DNA of 64,000 nucleotides, from contig JADJLO010000002.1 in assembly GCA_016710075.1 (NCBI GenBank), forward strand, positions 1 through 64,000. Direction: 5' to 3'. Position numbers and translations under genes: made by a program. The stretch is from Acidobacteriota bacterium (GTDB taxonomy: Bacteria > Acidobacteriota > Blastocatellia > RBC074). Shown here one piece after another: positions 44,101-53,279 of the stretch (the stretch's first letter is position 1; each line of letters starts with the position of its first letter). The notes beneath the pieces were generated by a model, which was not told where the DNA came from, did no database searches, and saw only the letters and a program-made list of their open reading frames with translations.

Positions 44101-45225
44101 CAAATCACGGCCGCCGATATCGCATCGGCCGGATCAGCGCTGATCACCGTGATCAATCCGGCTCCTGGCGGCGGAGAGTCGAATTCGCTGACTTTCCAGA
44201 TCAACCCGCCGAATCCGGTTCCGGTCATATCGGTTCTCGTTCCCGCAACGGCAGCCGCCGGTAGCCCTGCTTTTACCTTGACCGTCAACGGAACCAGTTT
44301 TGTCAACGGCTCGGTCGCTCAGTGGAACGGAAGCCCACGGCCGACTTCTTTTGCCGGATCAACTCAATTGACTGTTTTGATCTCGGCCGCTGATGTCGCC
44401 ACCATCGGCACCGCCGAAGTCAGAATCTTCAACCCGGCCCCGGGCGGAGGGTTATCGAACCCTGTGACTTTCACCATCTCTCCTCAACCGAACCCGGTTC
44501 CGGTGATCAGCTCGCTGAGCCCGGTGGAGGCCAATGAAGGCGACCCGGCACTCACTCTGACAATCAATGGCGCCGGTTTCATCGCCGGTTCGACGGCTCA
44601 ATGGAATGGCGCTCCAAGGCCGACAATTCTGGTCAATGGTAACCAGCTTACAATACAGGTTTCTGAAGCGGACATCTTCAATCCAGGCAACGCGACCGTC
44701 ACAGTGGTCAATCCAGCTCCGGGCGGCGGGACCTCCAACACGCTGAACTTCACCATCAAAGCCCTCAACGTCAGTTGTCAGACTGTGTGCCTGCGCTCGT
44801 CCGCTTATTACGCGCTCAACCTTAACCGCCTGCCAAGCGGCAGAATCATCATCGGCGGAGTGAATTTCAACTCGTCAGTGCTGGTCCAAAGCAATACGAC
44901 ATCAATCCACCGCGCATTGGATGGCGGATCGAGTCCATTGCAGCAACTCAACAGGCAATACGTCGCCATTCAACTGAGCCTGCTCTCCGCAAACAGCCTC
45001 GCTGCATCCCCGGGTGTTCTTCAAAGCCTGCTGCGGTGCTATGAGCCGAACCTGGCAACTGTCCAACTGAGCAATGGATTCAGAATCGGCAGGAATACAA
45101 AATTCGGGGACCTGCTCGATCAATCACGTCTCGCCATCATCGAAAACAGGGAAGACGACATGCTCAAACTGGCGGCCGTCCTCTCCATCATGAATGGAAA
45201 CGATCCCTCGGGATTGTGCAGGTGA
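38167..45225 (+). CDS. giant secreted multidomain protein: PPC, cohesin/dockerin-like, 16 IPT/TIG repeats
   Basis: A 2352-residue protein. Residues 1-45 carry a signal or anchor (IALSLIILLSIGSAVLSLSV). Approximate order: PPC domain (68-208, EVEPNETAEQATPIS), IPT/TIG repeat 1 (208-298), PPC domain 2 (301-435), cohesin-like 1 (438-578), dockerin-like Ca-binding pair (578-653; GDGSVTTADW and GDGRLTIADW), cohesin-like 2 (664-825), then fifteen 88-92-residue IPT/TIG repeats (825-2198), and a unique 155-residue C-terminus with paired Cys. Repeats share a FTLTVNG start and an almost invariant NPAPGGGTSN end. ATG 38167 follows a GGGAGGAG ribosome site. It is probably a long surface stalk or adhesin. 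Confidence 0.88.
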   Translation: MKYTSFILNSIIKTKAGIALSLIILLSIGSAVLSLSVKASNTRAGGLSSIQKAFKGAIGNYFQSAISEVEPNETAEQATPISIPGQRSGEVKYGDAAVYEFVYNNGPRDKIEDLYKFTIPTNTTRRLDIVLTFANSSVDLDLVLFRLEVDGTRTQVAASNGNTTTERITPILTFGGGTYLIGVSAFDDENNQGATGYTLSVTPDTAPPPPVISSIVPVSAVAGGGPFSLTVNGSYFVSGQSVVRWNGASRTTTYVSDTQLVAFISAADIASAGSAVITVFNPPSLGGQSSPAYFTILPPGSAELEVEPNETTEQANLLLLAGKRAGTVALGDAAQLTIQLNNGLSDPVEDLFAVNLTQGSRLDVQLNGANPGSNLALYLMKDGPGAGQVTLLGNSRLSGSVQRITTAASLAAGRYLVGVSAVTGSSSYTVEAAVPGKRLLQVMGSSAAPNSTVTVPVIFNSEGDENTINFSLNFNTVVLSSPQVVAGKDAGGATISLNTSQTGLGRIGVRFSLPQGQKLTAGAREIVTVRFSINPAGGTNATSVDFGDDPVVREMVDVQGNFLIGSYAAGGVVIAPGFEADVSPRPNGTGDGSVTTADWTQIGRFISGVDAPLDGGEFQRADCAPKSTLGDGRLTIADWVQAGRYAAGLETSTPAGGPSSPVTGSQAYFDKITAFNGTAEEDQLARTLKIKDVILQRGQDNELKLELVSQGNENAAGFSLNFDVSQLSFVSAVPGANATGAILNVNLLRLSEGRIGFGIALPSGQAFAAGTRELVKLTFKVLPSSTVNATTLSFGDIPIAREVADTSAAVVAASFLPTVFQIQPEVNLIPGLNSLDPGTAFVGGASFKLTINGSNFIQGAFALVNGTPRVTEFVSGTQLKATIPAQDLVETGSLVITVQNSAPGGGLSNALSLAVVNPVPSVSSINPSSATTGARGFTLTVNGAGFVPGAVVQFNGVNRATIFVNSGQVNATILDSDLTDAGTFKVRVTNPSPGGGASNEVDFRVASISPIPRLQNISPETIQAGSAGFTLTVNGSGFVSSSIVRFNGNPLATTFVSNTQMTAQVPAELIVNPGTASITVLSPAPGGGSSNSILLAVSVPPNPVPAVTSISPTVVTAGGPQFTLIVNGINFVNQSVVRINDQNRSTTFISSTQLSALITAADITNGGAAGIKVFNPAPGGGLSNETTLTINFAPPAISQISPNSAVAGGPAFILNVVGTNFAQGSVVKWNGENRPTTFVSVSELTAQISAADIANVGAANITVFSPAPGGGTSNLITFAINQAARPLPRINSISPDNIMGGSGEFTLTVNGSNFVADSVVRWNNSPRPTTFVSSTQLQAKISAADVAIPGTALVTVFTPQPGGGDSNALSFTINQPPNPVPAITSIDPTAVNAGSGGDFTLTVNGSGFVAGSIVQFEGDNRPTTFVNANQLKAQIAAAQIANAGIARIRVFSPLPGGGTSNELTLQILNPVPVITGLDPALVVEGGPDFTLKVIGTGFVSGAEVRVNGVARLTFRISSTQLNVTINAAEVAAASTLDIQVFNPAPGGGVSNTAKLEVKKRNPLPRLSSISPDVVNAGSNGFTLIVNGSNFVQGAVVRINGMDRQTDFVSDMVLAVQITPEDIASSGALAITVFNPEPGGGRSNAASLTVNNPVPGITGISPSSVVAGSTGVEMIVNGEGFVPNSVVQLNGVNVPTTFVTRTRISAQIPVAAIASGGTLPVSVFNPVPGGGTSNVVNLTITNPVALITSISPAQVNAGGPSFTLSINGSSFVNGSTVLINGQSLQTTFVNSGALTAVVPASFIANTGTADIRVQNPEPGGGSSNTVQLSIVNPVPTLISLNPSTVTAGSPGFNLTVTGTGFVPASVVQWNGTARQTTFVSSAQLTIAVSASDVASAGTAAVVVINPAPGGGTSNTLNFSVNSQPNPVPVLSGLEPSFTVSGGTAFSLTVKGTSFTPGAVVQWNGQPRQTDFINSTTLAAQITAADIASAGSALITVINPAPGGGESNSLTFQINPPNPVPVISVLVPATAAAGSPAFTLTVNGTSFVNGSVAQWNGSPRPTSFAGSTQLTVLISAADVATIGTAEVRIFNPAPGGGLSNPVTFTISPQPNPVPVISSLSPVEANEGDPALTLTINGAGFIAGSTAQWNGAPRPTILVNGNQLTIQVSEADIFNPGNATVTVVNPAPGGGTSNTLNFTIKALNVSCQTVCLRSSAYYALNLNRLPSGRIIIGGVNFNSSVLVQSNTTSIHRALDGGSSPLQQLNRQYVAIQLSLLSANSLAASPGVLQSLLRCYEPNLATVQLSNGFRIGRNTKFGDLLDQSRLAIIENREDDMLKLAAVLSIMNGNDPSGLCR

Positions 45226-45235
45226 GGAAGAAGAA

Positions 45236-45397
45236 GTCCAAAGTCCAAAGTCCAAAGTCCAAAGTTTAAAGTTTAAAGTTTAAAGTTTAAAGAGTTTTAC
45301 CTGTTGAGGTGTATGCAACATTTCTGCTGTTGGATGCGCTGCAACTCGGTTCTTTAAACTTTGAACTTTAGACTTTAAACTTTAGGACTTTGGACTC
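45236..45397. repeat. heptad-repeat hairpin B (eight exact units)
   Basis: Left arm: TCCAAAG four times (45237-45264) and TTTAAAG four times (45265-45292), with no interruption. The right arm 45348-45397 contains the inverted units in varied form (CTTTAAA, CTTTGAA, CTTTAGA, CTTTGGA). It separates the convergent giant-protein and M28 genes. Confidence 0.92.
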
Positions 45398-45409
45398 TGT
45401 CTTCTGATC

Positions 45410-47577
45410 TCAGTTCAGTTTTGCCGTGGCCGCATCGATCTGCGCCGACAATGAGTCGAGTGTTCTGCTGATCACTTTGACCTGATCGGAAGCCTCGGCC
45501 CAGTTCTGCTGCTCGATCGCCTCACGCACACCCGGAAGAGTTTTCACGCCATAACCAGTATAGAAACCCGGCGCGTATATCTGATGTTTGAACCAGTCGC
45601 GTCTCGGAAGCCCTGCATCAGACAATAATTTTCTCTCAGACTGATAAAGCAGCCTGTTGAGATCTCTGAGTCCGGTTGAGTTTGCTGCCGGCAGGTTGCC
45701 CGTGCGCAGCGCTGATCTCAAAGCGCGATCGAAATTGTCCGCTGCAACTTTCAATTGAGTCGATGAGAGTCGCAGCGGGGTAAGATCGACGCCCTGTCGC
45801 GGCATACGATAAATTTCGTCAATATAGCCAGAGATTGTCGAAGCGAGACTGGTGAATTCGAAAGGCAGCAGATCGGCATCGGCCATGCGCATCGTGATCG
45901 TTCCGGCCGCCTGCACAAGTCCGCGCCCGTATTCGAAGGTCGAGTCTGAGAACCTGGTGTACCAGGCGAACGAGTCGTAGATTGAGTGATAAACGCCGCC
46001 TCCGCCCTCGCCGCCGAACCCGACGTTGAGCGATGCGATACCAAGATGATCGATGAATGCGGTGTAGTCTGAACCGGAGCCCAGAGCCGAGATTTGCAGG
46101 TGAATACGCTCGCGAGCTTCGCGCTTCTCATCGGGAGTCCGCGCCATCTCGATCCGACGTGCCTGCAGCGAGTCCCAGATCGTGCCCTTGCCTTTCGGAT
46201 CCTCAACCGCACGAGTCACATCGCCGATGAAATTTTCCAGCGTGTGCGAACCTCCGGCTCCGAACCATCCTTTGCCGGTGCTGTCTGAGTTGATGTAGAC
46301 AACGGCTTTCTGCTTGAGCTCCTCGGACATGCTGCTCCACCCACTCGGTCGATCCAAGCAACCCCGGTTCTTCACCGTCCGATGCGCAGAAGATGATCGT
46401 TCGTTTAGGCCGCCAGCCCTGTTTGAGCAGTTCGCCCATGGCGCGAGCTTCTTCCAGCACGGCCGCCATCCCGCTCACCGGATCGTCGGCGCCATTGACC
46501 CACGCATCGTGATGGTTGCCGCGGATGATCCATTCATCGGGGTAAGTGTTCCCTTTGATCCGGGCGACCACGTTATACAGAGTTCGTATATTCCAGTCCG
46601 ATATCATTTTCAACCGAACTGTCGCAGGGCCCGGGCCTGCGTGATAGGTGATCGGCAACGCTCCACGCCAGCTCTCGGGCACTACATTGCCGTCAAGAGA
46701 TCTCAGAAGCGGAAGCGCATCTCCATAAGAGATCGGAAGCACCGGAATCTTCATGAGAGTCTTCGCTTCTTCGCGAGACAACCGGCGCGCATTCTTCGTC
46801 GAGCCCCATCCCGGCGTCAACGGATCTCCCGGATGAACCGGCATATCCATGACACTGCCCTCGCTGAACACCCGTCTCATTGCGATATGGACCTTTGGGA
46901 TAAACATCGCCCTGGTAGTAGCCGTCATCTTTCGGATCCGAGTAGATGATGCAGCCGACAGCGCCATGCTCAGCGGCAACCTTCGGCTTGATTCCCCGCC
47001 AGCTTCCACCATAACGCGCGATGACGATCCGGCCTTTAACGTCGATTCCCATCTTTGCGAGCTGCTCGTAATCAGCCGGCACGCCGTAGTTGACGTAGAC
47101 CAGTTGCGCGGTTACATCACCATCTCCCGAATATGCATTGTAGGTCGGCAGTTGATCCTTGTCGGAAGAATCTGAATCTTCGGGCACTGCCGGCTCCTTG
47201 AGCTTCGCCGTGTATTTTTCTGGAGAGACCATCTCCAGAATTCTCTCCTTCGGAGTCGGGAAGAGCACGTCGAACTCTTCCAGCGATGCATCCAGTCCCC
47301 ACGCTTTGAACTGATCGCGCATCCATTCGGCATTGCGCTTGTCCGCCGCCGATCCGACATGATGCGGATCGGAAGATAGATAACGCGCATACTCCTTCAT
47401 TCTCTCTGCCTGAGGTATCGAACGGAACTTCTTTTCCCATTCTCCCTCTTTGGCACCCTGCTGCACGGATTCATTTGCTGTTGTCGATCTGGCTTTTGCC
47501 GGAATGATCGCCGTGCCGATGATGAATGTTCCGATCATCAGCAAGGGTATGATGCAGTTCATGATTCGATTGGGCAT
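45410..47577 (-). CDS. exported M28 peptidase (glutamate carboxypeptidase II-like), two frameshifts
   Basis: Three minus-strand frames together make one protein of about 720 residues with the GCPII/PSMA layout. The N-part (from 47577, with a signal-type segment) has YARYLSSDPHHVGSAADKRN and a PA-type domain, KGRIVIARYGGSWRGIK. The middle has the zinc-ligand segments IIRGNHHDAWVNGADDPVSG and IFCASDGEEPGLLGSTEW. The C-part has VYINSDSTGKG, GSGSDYTAFIDHLGI and a C-terminal dimer domain. Frame changes are needed near 46870 (at NETGV..FSEGS) and near 46335 (at STEWVEQ..MSEELKQK). All catalytic residues are present, so the breaks may be sequence errors. Confidence 0.8.
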
Positions 47578-47802
47578 GATTTTTCTCCGATGAGTTGATA
47601 TATCTCGATCTTATTGATCGAATGAAATGCGATGATGATTACCGCGTGATTATCCATGCATCAACCCGCCACGACAACTGAGATAAGTGTTTATTCAATG
47701 TTTACAGCTCTTTTGCGTCGATCATCTTCATCGCACATGTTTTTCATGCGATCATCGTCGATGACATGCGATTGTTATGATCATGCATGATGAAGATTTT
47801 TC
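47578..47802. promoter_or_regulatory. intergenic region with operator-like repeats
   Basis: Between the divergent M28 and Lys-rich peptide genes. It contains CATGCGAT twice in direct orientation (47745-47752 and 47765-47772, 20 bases apart, two helical turns). Also present are the palindrome TCATCG-T-CGATGA between them and a perfect 12-base palindrome ATCATGCATGAT (47780-47791) just before the -35 box. The arrangement suggests regulator binding. The rest of the region is AT-rich without other features. Confidence 0.5.
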
Positions 47803-47831
47803 TTGACACATGTTGCGAAGAAGTTTATAAG
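47803..47831 (+). promoter_or_regulatory. strong sigma-70-type promoter
   Basis: A perfect TTGACA (47803-47808), a 17-base spacer and TATAAG (47826-47831, five of six). The leader of about 85 bases runs to the ribosome site AAAGGAGAGA of the 28-residue peptide gene. Confidence 0.75.
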
Positions 47832-47903
47832 CTACATCTAGTATGTTAATTGCACTAGGCCACAAGTAGTAATTAAACACTTCATCTTGTGGTCAGGCTA
47901 TCA

Positions 47904-48011
<108 letters not shown>

Positions 48012-48066
48012 CTCTTCTTCAGCGATCTTCATTTAAGAATAAAAAAATTGATTGTCGAGATTTTAT

Positions 48067-48094
48067 AATAGGGGTGGGCAACCACCCCTATTTT
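48067..48094 (+). terminator. rho-independent terminator with GCAA tetraloop
   Basis: AATAGGGGTGG (48067-48077) pairs fully with CCACCCCTATT (48082-48092) around a GCAA loop, and TTTT-like bases follow. It is 55 bases after the peptide gene's stop. Confidence 0.88.
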
Positions 48095-48189
48095 CTTGTC
48101 TGAAATACTCCCGGTTGTCGAATGCGAATCTTTGATTTAGCATTGACCCTGTTTTTAAAATACTCTCAGGAAAGATATTCATTGGCCGA

Positions 48190-48348
48190 ATGATGGAAGC
48201 TCGAATCTACAATGGCTCGATGCTGGCAGGAATAGTTCTTCTGCTGGCGGGCATATTCATGCATTTGTGGAGTCTTGTGGCATTCGGCGCGCTGATTGCG
48301 GGTGCAGGGGGATTTTTCGGAGTCTTCAGCTCCGCAAAAGATAAATAA
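48190..48348 (+). CDS. 52-residue two-span membrane microprotein
   Basis: ATG 48190 (or 48193) to TAA 48346-48348 encodes a short protein with two hydrophobic stretches, MLAGIVLLLAGIFMHLWSL and VAFGALIAGAGGFFGVF, and a charged end SSAKDK. The double ATG and the helix-loop-helix pattern make translation believable, but no strong ribosome site is seen (CAGGAAAG is about 20 bases upstream). It lies between the Lys-rich peptide and the phosphatase gene. No family recognised. Confidence 0.5.
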   Translation: MMEARIYNGSMLAGIVLLLAGIFMHLWSLVAFGALIAGAGGFFGVFSSAKDK

Positions 48349-48404
48349 CGACTGGGTCAGAATGCTGTGCAACTGTCCTTATACCGGCGAATGATGATTT
48401 GTTT

Positions 48405-49124
48405 ATGAGCAATATTTATCTGATCAGACATGGGCAGGCGGGTTCGAGAGCGAACTACGACCTTCTTTCCGATCTGGGAGAGCGGCAGGCAGGAATGCTT
48501 GGAGACCACCTGGCCGAAAGAGGGATGAGGTTCGATTCCATCTATGCCGGCGAGTTGAGGCGTCAGCAGCAGACTGCGGCGATAGCATCAAGCAGGCTCG
48601 ACGATCTGGGATTAAATCCTCCATCCATTGTCACCGACAACAGATGGAACGAATTCAGTCTGGCCACCGTCTATCAGGGACTTGTACCAGGACTGATCGC
48701 CGATTCTCCGTCTTTCGCCTCCGACTTCGAAGAAATGCAGCGAGCGCTGATTGACGATCCGCATACGACACGCGGAGCTGCGGGCCGATGTGACCGCGCA
48801 GTCATCGAAGCATGGATGGATAACCGGTATCCTGATTATCAAGGTGATTCGTGGGAGGGTTTTAGAACACGCGTGAGGAGCATCGTCGATGATTTCCTCG
48901 ATCACGATCCTGATGAACAGATAGCCGTCTTCACCTCGGCTACACCGATTGCGATCTGGGCCGGATCCGCCCTGTCGCTTCCGAATGACCGGATCCTTCG
49001 GCTGATGGCTGTGCTTTACAATTCCAGTATGACGACGATCAGAATCAGGTTCGGTGAGCCGCTCCTCTTCAATTTCAACATGACTCCGCATCTCAGCGAT
49101 CCATCACTCGTCACACACAGATAA
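48405..49124 (+). CDS. histidine-phosphatase-superfamily protein with altered second His
   Basis: A 239-residue protein with the phosphoglycerate-mutase-like core: NIYLIRHGQAG contains the phospho-acceptor RHG, and YAGELRRQQQTAAIAS and WNEFSL supply the Arg and acidic residues. The second catalytic block, normally V-x-H-G-G, reads AVFTSATPIAIWAGS and lacks His. The enzyme may therefore be inactive, slow or regulatory. The length and C-terminal helices are normal. The gene ends at a 48-bp inverted repeat. Confidence 0.83.
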   Translation: MSNIYLIRHGQAGSRANYDLLSDLGERQAGMLGDHLAERGMRFDSIYAGELRRQQQTAAIASSRLDDLGLNPPSIVTDNRWNEFSLATVYQGLVPGLIADSPSFASDFEEMQRALIDDPHTTRGAAGRCDRAVIEAWMDNRYPDYQGDSWEGFRTRVRSIVDDFLDHDPDEQIAVFTSATPIAIWAGSALSLPNDRILRLMAVLYNSSMTTIRIRFGEPLLFNFNMTPHLSDPSLVTHR

Positions 49125-49256
49125 AGACAGGATGAGGAAAAAGACGGAATAAACGGAACAGACGAAAAAATATAAGGGGGATGTTTTCAAGCATATCAAC
49201 CCTTTATGTTTTTTCGTCTGTTCCGTTTATTCCGTCTTTTTCCTCATCCTGTCTTT
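49123..49256. repeat. nonamer-repeat hairpin 2, perfect 48-bp inverted repeat
   Basis: Arms 49123-49170 and 49209-49256 are exact reverse complements (48 bases), with a 38-base loop. The arm contains five 9-base units: GACAGGATG, AGGAAAAAG, ACGGAATAA, ACGGAACAG, ACGAAAAAA. It separates the convergent phosphatase gene and the tRNA gene and includes the last bases after the phosphatase stop. Confidence 0.95.
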
Positions 49257-49260
49257 TTAA

Positions 49261-49335
<75 letters not shown>

Positions 49336-49401
49336 AAACCGACTTCAAGATACATCAGCCTGTGGTGCCGGTCAACCGTGACTAGTCAGGGGGGGCCGCG
49401 A

Positions 49402-49659
49402 TCAGGCCTGCCTGTTTGATGAAATCAGCCGATAAAGGGCGAGTAGTAGAACCGTTCCGATGATGGATAGGATCCAGCCCGCTCTTTCACCCGGTTTGTA
49501 GTGAAACACAAGTCTGCCGACGTATGTGCCGATGAGTGAACCAGCCATACCAATAACAGCGGTGACCAGGATTCCCCCCGGATCTTTGCCCGGCATGATC
49601 AGTTTGGCAATCACGCCAACGACCAGTCCGAATATTGCAAGCCCAATTAATTCAAACAT
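49402..49659 (-). CDS. GlsB/YeaQ/YmgE-family (transglycosylase-associated) membrane protein
   Basis: An 85-residue protein with three hydrophobic segments and the family's glycine-rich pattern: LIGLAIFGLVVGVIAKLIMPGKDPGGILVTAVIGMAGSLIGTYVG. It is a small inner-membrane protein often induced in stress. ATG at 49659 is preceded on the minus strand by AGGAGGACA, a strong ribosome site. Confidence 0.88.
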   Translation of the reverse strand: MFELIGLAIFGLVVGVIAKLIMPGKDPGGILVTAVIGMAGSLIGTYVGRLVFHYKPGERAGWILSIIGTVLLLALYRLISSNRQA

Positions 49660-49812
49660 ATTGTCCTCCTGTGTTGGTGAGCAATTTACGGCTTGAAAAC
49701 GCCATCGATTTCAAATCGTATGGAACAAGACTGACGGATAAGGAATATATTTAGTGCTTGATTAAATCAGGGGAATTCTATGTTGGGGATGACGTACTGT
49801 CAATAAATCGAA

Positions 49813-49904
49813 GAGTCTAAAGTTCAAGGTTTAAAGTTTAAAGAGCCGCCTCGGTAATATCGAGTACGGCTCTTTAAACTTTAGACTTTAGACTTTGAAC
49901 TTTA
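49813..49904. repeat. heptad-repeat hairpin C
   Basis: Units TCTAAAG, TTCAAGG, TTTAAAG, TTTAAAG (49816-49843) plus AGCCG pair with CGGCT and inverted units at 49867-49904. The inner bases CCTCG..TCGAG extend the stem. It lies directly after the secA stop and could end its transcript. Confidence 0.88.
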
Positions 49905-49907
49905 TGA

Positions 49908-52652
<2,745 letters not shown>

Positions 52653-52730
52653 GCTTTTTCTTAAACAAACTCAAAAAAAATAGGTCCCGGGCGATCAAGG
52701 ATCGCAGTAAAATCAAATGAACAAACTAAA

Positions 52731-52760
52731 ATTCTAGTTTAGGTGCTATTGAGCGGTCAA
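52731..52760 (-). promoter_or_regulatory. likely secA promoter
   Basis: On the minus strand TTGACC (52755-52760) and TAGAAT (52731-52736) are separated by 18 bases, each matching the sigma-70 consensus at five of six positions. Confidence 0.5.
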
Positions 52761-52772
52761 GCTGGTCAAACT

Positions 52773-52802
52773 TTGACGTGCGTGCGACCTCTGTGGCAAA
52801 AT
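52773..52802 (+). promoter_or_regulatory. possible promoter of the 77-residue protein gene
   Basis: TTGACG (52773-52778), an 18-base spacer and CAAAAT (52797-52802). It is divergent from the putative secA promoter and about 55 bases before the start codon. Confidence 0.35.
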
Positions 52803-52857
52803 GCAATTTACTTCAAAATCCAACTGGAATTCATTAATTAATCAGGAGCGACAATCA

Positions 52858-53091
52858 ATGAGCGAGAACGAGAACAATACGGAAAATTCAGCAGTGGCAG
52901 AAACCCCTGTGGCCGAGGTGGCGCAGGAAGAGGTCACGTATCACGCGGTTGAGAAGAACGGAAAGATCACGGCCATCTGGGAGATGCGCGGCCGCAAGCA
53001 CGTCAGGACCATCGATCCGCGCAGCGCCGAAGGCCGCCATATGCTCGGGCATACGGACAACCCTGAAGTAGTGCAAAGCGCACAGGTTTAA
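52858..53091 (+). CDS. 77-residue protein, unknown
   Basis: ATG 52858 follows AGGAGCGACAATCA and encodes an acidic, low-complexity N-terminal half (ENENNTENSAVAETPVAEVAQEE). It is followed by a more structured basic part, TYHAVEKNGKITAIWEMRGRKHVRTIDPRS. The length is small, no membrane segment is present and no family is recognised. It is an independent unit opposite secA, with a heptad hairpin downstream. Low but regular codon use makes it probably real. Confidence 0.6.
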   Translation: MSENENNTENSAVAETPVAEVAQEEVTYHAVEKNGKITAIWEMRGRKHVRTIDPRSAEGRHMLGHTDNPEVVQSAQV

Positions 53092-53098
53092 ACGCTAA

Positions 53099-53265
53099 TC
53101 CAAAGTTCAAGGTTTAAAGTTTAATGAATATTTGTCAGTTGTTGGTAGAAAACCTAATTAGATTGAGATTAAACCAGGAACTTTTGTAAATCCCTGCACA
53201 TTTGATCCAGATTACTGACAGCTAATAACTGACAACTCTTCTTTAAACTTTAAACTTCAAACTCC
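53099..53265. repeat. heptad-repeat hairpin D
   Basis: Units TCCAAAG, TTCAAGG, TTTAAAG, TTTAATG (53099-53126), then TTTGTCAGTTGTT. The inverted array 53227-53265 includes AACTGACAAC and CTTTAAACTTTAAAC. The loop of about 85 bases is AT-rich. It fills nearly the whole gap before the Rad50-like gene. Confidence 0.8.
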
Positions 53266-53279
53266 CTTTTTTCCCTACC

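Noticed and set aside
41232..44306. Many long minus-strand open frames opposite the giant repeat protein
   Set aside because: They are shadows produced by the repeated TIG codons, share the same period as the coding strand, and show no independent family features.
45236..45397. CRISPR array
   Set aside because: Repeats are 7 bases with no spacers, arms are inverted to each other, and no cas genes are present.
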